In this document: one piece after another, positions 43,002-49,731 of the stretch | Position numbering within the stretch: the stretch's first letter is position 1 | Layout of the letters: each line of letters opens with the position of its first letter | Source of the DNA: Chloroflexi bacterium GWB2_54_36 | GTDB lineage: Bacteria; Chloroflexota; Anaerolineae; Anaerolineales; Anaerolineaceae | Length of the DNA stretch: 49,731 nucleotides | Direction of reading: 5' to 3' | Assembly (NCBI GenBank): GCA_001796355.1 | Contig: MGMG01000079.1 | Location: forward strand, 1-49,731 | Notes under the pieces: generated by a model | The model's input: only the letters and a program-made list of their open reading frames with translations | Databases searched by the model: none | Told to the model about the DNA's origin: nothing | Position numbers and translations under genes: made by a program

Positions 43002-43553
43002 ATGGGGCATATTCGGAATGAAACAATCATCAAGAATGTACAGGTTGATATCCAACCGAACCTCGGATTGGACGGCGATGCCCGCCGGGAAGTTGTGAAA
43101 ATCCTCAACCATACAATAGCCACTGAAACCGGACTAACGATAAAAACCCGCATTGCCCATTGGAACGTGAGGGGAAGAAGTTACTTTGAACAGCGTGGTT
43201 TACTTTCCTCCCAATATGAGCAGCTCAACCAAATTACCGAAAAGCTTGCTGAACGTATTCGGATGCTTGGCGAGATTGCCATTGACGGACTACAGGAGTT
43301 CCTCAACAATTTCAAGCTGGATGATCTTCGTAGAGACGCCCCTGATATTAACGAACTTTTGGCAGCCCATGAGGTCGCAATCCGTAGCTTGCGCGAGGAT
43401 GCCAAAAAATGCTCGGAGGAGCACGGAGATGAAGTCACACGCCAATTTCTAGTGGAAATCCTATTTCAACATGAAAAGATGGCCTGGAATCTCCGTTCTT
43501 ATTACGAGTCACGACCTTTTTTCGGTGAGAGCCAGGAAGGAAATAATGGATGA
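43002..43553 (+). CDS. Dps paralogue with altered ferroxidase residues
   Basis: A 183-residue Dps-like protein. It aligns over its whole length with the intact Dps: KTRIAHWNVRG, LNQITEKLAERIRMLGEIAI, REDAKKCSEEHGDE and HEKMAWNLRSYYES. It keeps the first ferroxidase His and the AER Glu. The LHxLFD segment reads QRGLLS, so the second His and the Asp are lost, and DEIAER reads EKLAER. Ferroxidase activity is therefore doubtful, although the cage fold and DNA protection may remain. It has the same promoter motif and leader length as dps and is followed by small membrane-protein genes. Confidence 0.88.
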   Translation: MGHIRNETIIKNVQVDIQPNLGLDGDARREVVKILNHTIATETGLTIKTRIAHWNVRGRSYFEQRGLLSSQYEQLNQITEKLAERIRMLGEIAIDGLQEFLNNFKLDDLRRDAPDINELLAAHEVAIRSLREDAKKCSEEHGDEVTRQFLVEILFQHEKMAWNLRSYYESRPFFGESQEGNNG

Positions 43554-43727
43554 ATGATAAAAGCCCAAGCCGATAGCATGCCTTCAAAGTGCAAAGGGTA
43601 TGAACCCGCTTAACCCTCATGACATACGCGGGAAGTTTCCCGACCCTCCCTCCCAAGAAGGAGGTTGGAGCACAAAAAACACACACTGTATATTCCGCTC
43701 AACCTATACATACACTAAGGAGTAAAA

Positions 43728-43982
43728 ATGAATATCCTCATATACCTGATCGCTGCTGCTGTAATCGGATGGGTGGCAACTGAAATCATGCATGACCGCT
43801 CAAACCTGTTGATCAACATTGTCGTGGCTGTTGTAGGCGCATTCCTGGCCGGCTATTTCCTGAGCCCAATCTTCGGTATCGGGACAATCAACGACGCGAT
43901 CACCCTTCCCACCATGCTGGTGACGCTGCTGGGTGCCATCATCCTGTTGGCAATCGTCCGCCTCATCCGTCGCGGCCGATAA
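43728..43982 (+). CDS. GlsB/YeaQ/YmgE family membrane protein
   Basis: An 84-residue protein with three hydrophobic helices: LIYLIAAAVIGWVATEIM, LLINIVVAVVGAFLAGYFLSPIFG and MLVTLLGAIILLAIVRLIRRGR. This fits the family once called transglycosylase-associated, now seen as general-stress membrane proteins of unknown mechanism. AAGGAG precedes the ATG. It lies 174 bp after the second dps. Confidence 0.85.
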   Translation: MNILIYLIAAAVIGWVATEIMHDRSNLLINIVVAVVGAFLAGYFLSPIFGIGTINDAITLPTMLVTLLGAIILLAIVRLIRRGR

Positions 43983-44064
43983 CCTCATTAAATTCCCTTC
44001 TTTATGTCAATTACTACTCGGCAATTGACTTGGGGAAATTCAATTAATCAAAAGGAGAAATCTC

Positions 44065-44220
44065 ATGTGGACGATCATCGTCATTCTGTTTGTCTTGTGG
44101 TTGCTCGGCGCTTTCGGCGGAAGAGTTTTTTCAGGCTTTCCGAAAACGGGTAATTGGGTTCACACCCTGGTCGTAATCGCGATCATCCTCGTCATATTGA
44201 AGCTGCTTGGGGTGATCTAA
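44065..44220 (+). CDS. lmo0937-like small membrane protein
   Basis: A 51-residue protein with two hydrophobic helices (MWTIIVILFVLWLLGAF and HTLVVIAIILVILKLLGVI) joined by a short loop. The MWTIxVILxVLWLLG start is typical of the lmo0937 family, found in stress clusters. AAAGGAG precedes ATG 44065. Confidence 0.75.
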   Translation: MWTIIVILFVLWLLGAFGGRVFSGFPKTGNWVHTLVVIAIILVILKLLGVI

Positions 44221-44533
44221 CTTTCTGGGGAAGGATCGGAAAAACCGGGTCAGGTGAAGCGTGAGTGGCGCAATCTAGCCATCATCAAACGTGATCCTCT
44301 CCCGGTTTAAACGTTCAGCCGGACAGCATTGCTTTCCGTAACAAAGCTCCTGGCTCCCGATAAACCCTGAATTTCTTAGTACTTGAATCTTCGGCTCAAG
44401 CCGTCGCCTGTCGTTTCAATCGTTGTTTGCAAGGACGGTTTTAATGAATAAAAAATCGTTTACCAATACAATCAACATTCGGGTTACAATGAATTCCGGA
44501 AATGTTTACCCGTTATCCTGAAAGGAGTTTCCC
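44221..44533. other. Intergenic between small membrane protein and CBS gene
   Basis: No gene seen. AAACCGGG near 44244 and CCCGGTTT near 44303 form the base of a long imperfect hairpin. A TTTACC...TACAAT pair near 44459-44489 might be a promoter for the CBS gene, with unusually long spacing. The 53-bp motif is absent. Confidence 0.35.
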
Positions 44534-44971
44534 ATGCATACTTGTGAAACCGTGATGACAAAAAATCCCATTTGCTGCCAGCCATCTGATTCAGTAGTGA
44601 AAGTGGCCCAATGGATGAAGCGTGAGAATATCGGTTCGATCCCCGTGATCGAAAACGACCAGACGCGAAAATTGGTCGGAATCGTGACGGACCGCGACCT
44701 GGCCTTGAAAATTGTCGGCCAGGGATCGGACCCCAAAACGGTTCAAGTAGAGTCGGTTATGACCCATAAGCTGGTGACCTGCCGGCCTGAAGACGATATT
44801 CAAAGAGCGTTGGATATGATGTCTGAGCATCAGCTGCGCCGGATTCCCATCGTGAATGACGGGAATAAGATCCTGGGAATTATTGCCCAGGCGGATGTGG
44901 CGACACGGGTAAATCGACCCGAAAAAACTGCTGAAATTGTGAAAGACATTTCACAAACCGGTAAGAAGTAA
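44534..44971 (+). CDS. CBS-domain pair protein
   Basis: A 145-residue soluble protein made of two CBS motifs forming one Bateman module. CBS1 is at about 5-60 (TVMTKNPICCQPSDSVVKVAQWMKRENIGSIPVIE, LVGIVTDRDLALKI) and CBS2 at about 74-130 (VESVMTHKLVTCRPEDDIQRALDMMSEHQLRRIPIVND, ILGIIAQADVATRV). Such stand-alone proteins usually bind adenine nucleotides and act as energy sensors. AAAGGAG precedes the ATG. Confidence 0.93.
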   Translation: MHTCETVMTKNPICCQPSDSVVKVAQWMKRENIGSIPVIENDQTRKLVGIVTDRDLALKIVGQGSDPKTVQVESVMTHKLVTCRPEDDIQRALDMMSEHQLRRIPIVNDGNKILGIIAQADVATRVNRPEKTAEIVKDISQTGKK

Positions 44972-45069
44972 AAGGGAGCTTGATCTGTCGCAACCTGTTA
45001 ACGAACCTTTTATAAATATCGGTATTGGTGATTTTGACGACAACCTCGTCACGCTTACCTGTTAGCAAT

Positions 45070-45098
45070 CTGCCACCTGGCCAATAACTGGGTGGCAG
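45070..45098 (+). other. Hairpin just upstream of the rhomboid gene
   Basis: CTGCCACC (45070-45077) pairs with GGTGGCAG (45091-45098), 19 bp before the ATG and before its GAGGA site. No T-tract follows. It may affect translation or mRNA stability. Confidence 0.4.
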
Positions 45099-45117
45099 CC
45101 TTTAAGAGGAAAATCCT

Positions 45118-45777
45118 ATGTTTCCAATTGGTGATGATAATAGCTCTCGCAGAACAGTTCCACTGGTCACTTATGCCTTGATCGTGATGAACGTCCTCTT
45201 CTTCTTCGTCGAATTAAGTGGAGGCGACGCATTTATTCAAAAATGGGCTTTCGTTCCAAGCCGCTTTCTTGCGAATCCCGGAGGGGATATTCTGACGATC
45301 TTCACCTCCATGTTTATGCACGCTGGGTGGGTCCACCTCGGGGGCAACATGCTATACCTGTGGATCTTTGGCGATAATGTGGAAGACCGTTTCGGCCACC
45401 TCAAGTTCATCATCTTCTACCTGCTGTGTGGTATTGTGGCAATGTTCGCACAGTTGGCTTTCAGCGCCGGGTCAAATGTGCCAAATTTGGGAGCATCTGG
45501 AGCGATCGCCGGAGTGCTCGGGGCTTACATTTTGATGTTCCCGAAGGGAAAAGTCAACGTGCTGATGGGCAGAGGCGTGATCCCTATGTCGGCACTGGTG
45601 GTCATTGGGCTTTGGATCGTTCTACAGTTGTTTAGCGGCATTGGTTCGATCGCTGATACAGCTCAGACGGGCGGCGTGGCTTATATGGCGCACATTGGTG
45701 GATTTTTGGCGGGGTTAGCGTTGACCTTTGTGCTTGGTGGGAAGCGCGGGACCCCGCAATTAACTCGACAGACATAA
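45118..45777 (+). CDS. Rhomboid family intramembrane serine protease
   Basis: A 219-residue membrane protein with about six helices. The catalytic Ser is in NLGASGAIAGVLGAY and the His in VAYMAHIGGFLAGL. The conserved HAGWVHLGGNMLYLWIFGDNVEDRFG segment holds the oxyanion-side Asn. Rhomboids cut transmembrane substrates within or near the bilayer. A GAGGA site precedes the ATG. Its substrate is unknown; the single-helix proteins of this cluster are possible candidates. Confidence 0.93.
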   Translation: MFPIGDDNSSRRTVPLVTYALIVMNVLFFFVELSGGDAFIQKWAFVPSRFLANPGGDILTIFTSMFMHAGWVHLGGNMLYLWIFGDNVEDRFGHLKFIIFYLLCGIVAMFAQLAFSAGSNVPNLGASGAIAGVLGAYILMFPKGKVNVLMGRGVIPMSALVVIGLWIVLQLFSGIGSIADTAQTGGVAYMAHIGGFLAGLALTFVLGGKRGTPQLTRQT

Positions 45778-45828
45778 ATCTGGCCGGTCGTAGCGCATAG
45801 TTTCGGCTTACTTCCAGATTCACAGAAT

Positions 45829-45864
45829 GGCATAGGGCTACTGATCGTTGGCGAGCCCTATGCC
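45829..45864 (+). terminator. Strong hairpin after the rhomboid gene
   Basis: A perfect 11-bp stem (GGCATAGGGCT with AGCCCTATGCC) and a 14-nt loop. The downstream sequence is only moderately T-rich (GTTGTTG), so termination may be partial. Confidence 0.55.
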
Positions 45865-45999
45865 GTTGTTGAAATTTAACCCGTCTCAGGTTTGTTTTAA
45901 CGCGGCGAGATGACATGAAATTCATTGCAACAGGTGCGAGCTGATGAGCGCGCAACGATCTATTGGGTAGAAAAAGATTTTGTGTTCTTCCACTTTTAA

Positions 46000-46052
46000 T
46001 AGGAATAATATAGGTATTTTTGGGGACAAAGATAGCCGTAAATTCATACTAT
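46000..46052 (+). promoter_or_regulatory. 53-bp TAG-phased promoter motif, copy 6
   Basis: TAG at 46000, 46011 and 46033 (TGG at offset 21), GGAC at 46024, and -10 TACTAT at 46047-46052. The leader to GTG 46142 is 89 nt, as before the LPXTG gene. Confidence 0.82.
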
Positions 46053-46141
46053 GGTAGTTGTAAGGTTGTCAATAGTGAAGATCCTCTTTGTTCGGTGAGT
46101 ATTGCAAAGAGGTATTTCATCGAGAATCAAGGAGGTCTTTC

Positions 46142-46699
46142 GTGGATACTACATTAATGATCGTTATCGCTGTCGTGATAGTGGTGATCGTTGGTTTTTT
46201 CTTAGGCCCGGTTTTTGCACGCCGTCGACATTCACAACGATTACAAAGTAAATTCGGAGCTGAATACGATCACACTGTGCAGACTCTGGGTAACGAGAAG
46301 AAAGCTCGAACGGAGCTGGATGAACGGCAAAAACATGTTCAAGGCTTGAATATTAAGCCCCTGACAGTTGCCGACCGTGAGCGTTATCTGGCTAATTGGG
46401 CTGCAATCCAATCCAAATTTGTCGACGAACCGGGTCAGGCGATTGGTAATGCCGACCGCCTGATCATGGAAGTTATGCAGATTCGTGCCTATCCAGTCTC
46501 AGATTTTGAGCAGCGGGCAGCCGATATCTCAGTTAGTTATCCTGCATTAGTGAGTAATTACCGCGCTGCTCGTGAAATAGCAATAAAAAACGAGCAGCAC
46601 CAGGCAAATACTGAAGAATTAAGGCAGGCGTTGATTCATTATCGGTCGCTGTTTGAGGAACTCCTTGGGACAGAGACAGATACCGTAAAGGAGAATTAG
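46142..46699 (+). CDS. Membrane-anchored helical protein, conserved hypothetical
   Basis: A 185-residue protein from GTG 46142, chosen because AAGGAGG lies six bases upstream. One N-terminal helix (TLMIVIAVVIVVIVGFFLGPVFA) is followed by a charged, mostly helical cytosolic part with RERYLANWAAIQSKFVDEPGQAIGNADRLIMEVMQIRAYPVSDFEQRAADISVSYP. I have seen this pattern in uncharacterised proteins of stress clusters in many bacteria but know no function. Its promoter carries the regulon motif, and the next gene starts after 2 bp. Confidence 0.8.
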   Translation: MDTTLMIVIAVVIVVIVGFFLGPVFARRRHSQRLQSKFGAEYDHTVQTLGNEKKARTELDERQKHVQGLNIKPLTVADRERYLANWAAIQSKFVDEPGQAIGNADRLIMEVMQIRAYPVSDFEQRAADISVSYPALVSNYRAAREIAIKNEQHQANTEELRQALIHYRSLFEELLGTETDTVKEN

Positions 46700-46701
46700 A
46701 G

Positions 46702-47025
46702 ATGGATGACCAAATTTATAAAAACCCTGACGAAACCTCAGAAATAATTGGGGAAATCGATAGAGACACAAACCCCCAAACATTAAAATCGGATTCTTTT
46801 GCCGACAGAACCCCGGTGGATGAGGCTCTTATCAATGATACGCCCATGGGTGGGACTGTTGCATCCGTAGAACCACTGAGTGGACCTCTTCCGGATGAAA
46901 TTCAGATGTTTGAGACTCCCAACCAGGAGATTCCGATGGGCGGGACTATTGCTGCAGTAGGTCCGATGGACCAACCAGTTGGCGCCGCCGTACTAATCGA
47001 AGAAGTGGTCATAACGCCCCCTTAG
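46702..47025 (+). CDS. Acidic hypothetical protein with PMGGT repeats; in-frame extension after TAG
   Basis: A 107-residue acidic, probably disordered protein containing two copies of TPMGGT/IPMGGTxAxVxP (about residues 48-58 and 77-88). It starts 2 bp after the membrane-anchored protein. It ends at TAG 47023-47025, but the same frame stays open for 42 more codons to TAG 47152. That stretch has ordinary protein-like composition (VVVSTPDETWESKISDLNP, DDPMDEML). The TAG may be a recent nonsense change, for instance of CAG. No family is recognised. Confidence 0.65.
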   Translation: MDDQIYKNPDETSEIIGEIDRDTNPQTLKSDSFADRTPVDEALINDTPMGGTVASVEPLSGPLPDEIQMFETPNQEIPMGGTIAAVGPMDQPVGAAVLIEEVVITPP

Positions 47026-47190
47026 GTCGTAGTATCTACCCCCGACGAGACCTGGGAGAGCAAGATTAGCGATCTCAATCCTTGCGATGATCCAATGGAC
47101 GAGATGCTCCGGCAAAAGGAACATGTCGCAACGACCGGCGGGTTGGCGAATTAGCGTAACCGCAAAGCACGAAAAGTTTTTCAGTGGCAA

Positions 47191-47222
47191 AAGACCTGAC
47201 CAGGATTCCTTGGCCAGGTCTT
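47191..47222 (+). terminator. Hairpin terminator after the acidic protein
   Basis: An 8-bp stem (AAGACCTG with CAGGTCTT) continues inward, after one mismatch, with CCA/TGG. The 3' side is T-rich (TTATCTGTCTT). It lies after the second TAG (47152), which suggests the original gene ended there. Confidence 0.7.
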
Positions 47223-47270
47223 ATCTGTCTTGAGGTTTTCTAGTGAGGTGAAACCGGAATAAGATTCTGA

Positions 47271-47323
47271 TAGGGTTTTAATAGATTCAATTAGGGACAT
47301 GAATAGCTCCTTTCGTATAGGAT
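47271..47323 (+). promoter_or_regulatory. 53-bp TAG-phased promoter motif, copy 7
   Basis: TAG at 47271, 47282, 47292 and 47304, AGGGAC at 47293, and -10 TAGGAT at 47318-47323. All four phased TAGs are present. The start codon at 47364 is 40 nt downstream. Confidence 0.87.
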
Positions 47324-47363
47324 GGTAGAAGTGCGAGAACTACCTATGGAAAGGAAGGTCCTT

Positions 47364-47768
47364 ATGAAAAGGGAAGTAGGTTTATGGATTGATCATCGCA
47401 AAGCGGTGATTGTGACAATTGAAAATGAGGTCGAAGTCATCCGTGAAATTCGATCAAATCTGGAGAAGCATGTCCGGTTTTCAACGGGTACCCGGGCGAA
47501 AGGTCCCAATGCTCCAAAGGCTTCAACCGCGGAGGATATGCGGGATCGGCAGTTTAATGATCACCTGGGTAATTATTACGATGGGATCATTTCCTTTATT
47601 CGTGGTGCTGAAGCCATTTGGATATTTGGTCCTGGAGAGGCAAAAGTTGAATTCAAAAGTCACCTTATACGTGGAGGCCTCGAAGGAATAATCGTTGGAA
47701 TTGACACCGTTGATAAGATGACGGACCACCAGATTTCGGCCAAAGTCCGAGAGCATTTTCTAAGATAA
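47364..47768 (+). CDS. eRF1-domain-like protein (translational machinery-associated family)
   Basis: A 134-residue protein starting MKREVGLWIDHRKAVIVTIENE at ATG 47364, with an AAGGAAGG site; an upstream GTG (47322) overlaps the promoter and is unlikely. The VGLWIDHRKAVIV start, the AIWIFGPGEAKVEFKSHL segment and the IVGIDTVDKMTDHQISAKVREHF end match short proteins with an eRF1 domain 3-like fold, found in bacterial stress clusters and annotated as translational-machinery or host-attachment proteins. A ribosome-related role is only by analogy. The Lys-rich repeat gene follows after 11 bp. Confidence 0.8.
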   Translation: MKREVGLWIDHRKAVIVTIENEVEVIREIRSNLEKHVRFSTGTRAKGPNAPKASTAEDMRDRQFNDHLGNYYDGIISFIRGAEAIWIFGPGEAKVEFKSHLIRGGLEGIIVGIDTVDKMTDHQISAKVREHFLR

Positions 47769-47779
47769 GAAGGAATACG

Positions 47780-48061
47780 ATGGCAGACAAAAAAGTAATG
47801 GTAGTCAAGCCAGAAAAGCTGGTCAAATCGGAAAAGTCAGTAAAACCGGAAAAGTCAGTCAAGCCAGAAAAGCTGGTCAAACCGGAAAAGTTGGTCAAGC
47901 CAGAAAAGCTGGTCAAACCGGAAAAGTTAGTCAAGCCAGAAAAGCTGGTCAAACCGGAAAAGTCAGTCAAGCCAGAAAGGAAACGGTTATCTAAAGGAAT
48001 GCGCACGCACAACAGGCGGTTGAAGAAAGAAGCCCGCCATCCAAGTGTTGTTACTGGCTAG
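47780..48061 (+). CDS. Lys-rich hexapeptide-repeat protein
   Basis: A 93-residue highly basic protein. After nine residues it has nine tandem hexapeptides of the type KPEK(L/S)V (about residues 10-63), then a basic tail (KRLSKGMRTHNRRLKKEARH). The repeat resembles Lys/Pro-rich histone H1-like tails, so binding to DNA or RNA is plausible but unproven. It has no signal or membrane segment. It is cotranscribed with the eRF1-like gene under the regulon motif. On the opposite strand the repeat produces a spurious Ser/Gly/Leu-rich frame. Confidence 0.75.
   Translation: MADKKVMVVKPEKLVKSEKSVKPEKSVKPEKLVKPEKLVKPEKLVKPEKLVKPEKLVKPEKSVKPERKRLSKGMRTHNRRLKKEARHPSVVTG
47807..47968 (+). repeat. 18-bp tandem repeat, nine units
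   Basis: Nine 18-bp units encode KPEKLV or close variants. Successive units alternate AAGCCA and AAACCG codons through much of the array, so the DNA repeat has a 36-bp higher-order period while the protein period is six residues. Confidence 0.9.
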
Positions 48062-48164
48062 CGTTCCACTTGCCCAATAAATGAAGCCAGATCATTTTCG
48101 CATTGTGTTTTCGGGCGATTCTTATTTTTAATTTCTCGGAGAGTCGCTATGGAACATTTTTACA

Positions 48165-48247
48165 TTCAAAGGTTTCACGAATGCAGCTTATAATGCTGCC
48201 AAACGCGCAGGTTGCAATCGCATTGTGGTTTATCGTGACCTTGAATA
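48165..48247 (+). pseudogene. Remnant of a GGDEF-domain C-terminus
   Basis: An open stretch ending at TAG 48245 reads FTNAAYNAAKRAGCNRIVVYRDLE. The AAYNAAKRAGxNRIVVY pattern is the usual end of diguanylate cyclase GGDEF domains. Nothing recognisable precedes it, so only about 25 codons of a lost gene remain. Confidence 0.45.
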
Positions 48248-48321
48248 GAAATGTGCATTTAGTAACAGGGCTTTTTCCAAAGAAAATGTCCAGCAAACTC
48301 AAATTCTAAGAAGGATATCCG

Positions 48322-49731
48322 ATGAATACCAATAATCGCAACCACCGCGGCATTTTAAAGGAAATTGCTCATCGGGCAATGCTTGAGCGAGGTTTTCTAC
48401 CGGATTTTTCAACTGAAGCACTGGCTGAACTTGAAACGCTTAAGGCAGCTCAATTAAAAACCAGCGAGGCGGCCAAAGTTCCGGTTGAAATTCGAGATAT
48501 GCGGGACCTCCTCTGGTCTTCGATCGACAACGATGACTCGCTCGACTTGGATCAACTTACGACGGCCGAGGTAATGCCTTCCAATAAGGTGAAAATCTTT
48601 GTTGCCATCGCAGATGTGGCATATTCCATTCTGGATGGATCAGCGATTGATCAACATGCGCGCAATAATACAACCTCGGTTTATACAGCCGCTGAGATCT
48701 TCCCGATGCTGCCGGAAAAGGTGTCGACTGACATTACATCCCTAAATTTCAATCAGGATCGCCTTTCCATCGTCGTTGAAATGGTAGTCAACGCCGACGG
48801 AGAAATTGAAAATCCCAACATTTTCCATGCCTGGGTGCATAATCGAGCAAAACTTGCATATAACAGCGTGGCGGCCTGGCTGGAGAAGAATGGCGATATC
48901 CCTATAGCCATAACCGCGGTCCAAGGTCTGGCCGAAAATCTCAAATTTCAGGATCAAGCAGCCCAAAGGTTGAAGAATTTGCGGCATGTGCATGGCGCCC
49001 TTGTCCTGGACACCATTGAGGCCAAACTGGTGTTTGACGGTGATCAAATTCAGGCACTCGATGTTGATGAAAAGAATCGGGCGAAAGAAATTATTGAGGA
49101 TTTCATGATAGCGACCAATGGCGTGACCGCCCGCTTTCTTTCAGCCAGGAATTTCCCATCGATCCGCCGTGTTGTTCGAACCCCCAAACGATGGGAGCGG
49201 ATTGTCGAAATTGCCGCAGATCTTGACTACAAGCTTCCTCAACTCCCTGATTCAAAAGCGCTGGAGGAATTCCTTGTCAAACAAAAGGCGGCTGATCCAC
49301 TGCGCTTCCCGGACTTGTCTTTGGCTGTGATCAAGTTGTTGGGCGCTGGCGAATATGTTGCAGAGCTACCAGATGGGAATGTGCCTGGTCACTTTGGTCT
49401 GGCAGTAAAGGACTATGGACATTCCACCGCCCCGAATCGGCGTTACCCCGACTTGCTCACCCAACGCTTACTTAAAGCGGCACTCGAAGGTAAGCCCGTG
49501 CCCTATGGTAAAGAAGAACTGGATGCTTTAGCAGCGCATTGTACCAAGGCGGAGGATGTGGCCAATAAGGTTGAACGCCAAGTTGAAAAATCTGCGGCAG
49601 CGCTGTTGCTCGAGACTAGAATCGGAGAAAAGTTTGATTCGATTGTCACCGGTGCATCCGAGAAAGGCACTTGGGTACGGTTGCTTTCAGTCCCGGTTGA
49701 AGGGAAGGTAGTGCAAGGGTTCGAAGGTCTG
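48322..49731 (+). CDS. RNB-domain exoribonuclease (RNase II/R family), 3' end beyond the window
   Basis: An open frame of 470 codons from ATG 48322 (site AAGGA) to the window edge. The RNB catalytic domain starts near residue 50 with the acidic cluster SIDNDDSLDLDQL. It continues through VAIADVAYSILDGSAIDQHARNNTTSVYTA, MLPEKVSTDITSLN, EDFMIATNGVTARFL and YGHSTAPNRRYPDLLTQRLL (the conserved TSPIRRYxDL region). N-terminal cold-shock domains are absent, so this is a short RNB form. The fourth Asp of the canonical cluster is Gln (DLDQ), which I also associate with a divergent RNB subfamily. The enzyme would degrade RNA from the 3' end. Confidence 0.9.
   Translation, partial: MNTNNRNHRGILKEIAHRAMLERGFLPDFSTEALAELETLKAAQLKTSEAAKVPVEIRDMRDLLWSSIDNDDSLDLDQLTTAEVMPSNKVKIFVAIADVAYSILDGSAIDQHARNNTTSVYTAAEIFPMLPEKVSTDITSLNFNQDRLSIVVEMVVNADGEIENPNIFHAWVHNRAKLAYNSVAAWLEKNGDIPIAITAVQGLAENLKFQDQAAQRLKNLRHVHGALVLDTIEAKLVFDGDQIQALDVDEKNRAKEIIEDFMIATNGVTARFLSARNFPSIRRVVRTPKRWERIVEIAADLDYKLPQLPDSKALEEFLVKQKAADPLRFPDLSLAVIKLLGAGEYVAELPDGNVPGHFGLAVKDYGHSTAPNRRYPDLLTQRLLKAALEGKPVPYGKEELDALAAHCTKAEDVANKVERQVEKSAAALLLETRIGEKFDSIVTGASEKGTWVRLLSVPVEGKVVQGFEGL

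Noticed and set aside
15849..47025. Stop-codon reassignment to explain the in-frame stops
   Set aside because: The interrupted genes use both TAA and TAG, the many intact genes end normally at these codons, and two of the three cases are displaced Rhs tips where decay is expected.
47807..47968. Tandem repeats considered as a CRISPR array
   Set aside because: The 18-bp units are contiguous, coding and without spacers.
47665..48012. SGLTSFSGLTNF-repeat protein on the minus strand
   Set aside because: It is the antisense of the KPEKLV tandem repeats, whose plus-strand gene has the promoter, ribosome site and operon context.

Overview
The window most likely comes from a Chloroflexota bacterium of the Anaerolineae type. 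This is inferred from gene content, not from a marker gene. The content includes Thr/Pro-rich linkers behind lipoprotein signals, small Rhs-core proteins, a very large cyclic-glucan-synthase-type enzyme, and clusters of small stress membrane proteins. No rRNA or complete tRNA gene was found.

Layout. (1) 598-8506, minus strand: an operon for a BMP/nucleoside-type ABC importer (ATPase, two permeases, binding lipoprotein), followed by DUF1116, FdrA and a 60-residue FdrA-like protein. This fits uptake and carbamoyl-transfer catabolism of a purine- or ureide-like compound. (2) 8672-11333, minus strand: a MASE1 sensor kinase and a NarL-type regulator, closed by a strong terminator. (3) 11630-18468, plus strand: an Rhs polymorphic-toxin region with three near-repeated core segments. 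They lead into a metallopeptidase tip, a nuclease tip and an unassigned tip, each followed by a possible immunity gene. All three show damage: a frame break, a double in-frame stop and a single in-frame stop. (4) Three tRNA 3'-half fragments, at about 220, 18771 and 19146; the first two lie in a longer direct repeat that brackets regions 1-3. (5) 19389-29473, minus strand: a tandem universal stress protein and a 2997-residue cyclic glucan synthase-like protein. (6) 30162-49731, mostly plus strand: a stress and envelope cluster. It holds a PAS/GAF kinase with an OmpR-type regulator, an HD-GYP protein, three Dps paralogues in different states of decay, an LPXTG protein with a sortase, CsbD, DUF883-like, YGGT-like, GlsB-like and lmo0937-like proteins, two AI-2E-type permeases, a CBS protein, a rhomboid protease, an eRF1-like protein, a Lys-rich repeat protein, and the start of an RNB exonuclease.

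The main discovery is a 53-bp promoter architecture present seven times between 29.6 and 47.3 kb, six on the plus strand and one on the minus strand. Every copy has TAG at offsets 0, 11 and 33, GGAC at 24-27 and a -10-like hexamer at 47, with no spacing variation. The copies stand before the stress-protein/glucan-synthase operon, all three dps-type genes, the LPXTG/sortase pair and two further small operons. TAG triplets spaced about one helical turn apart suggest a regulator that binds direct repeats. The OmpR-type regulator encoded inside the cluster is the obvious candidate, but that link is inference.
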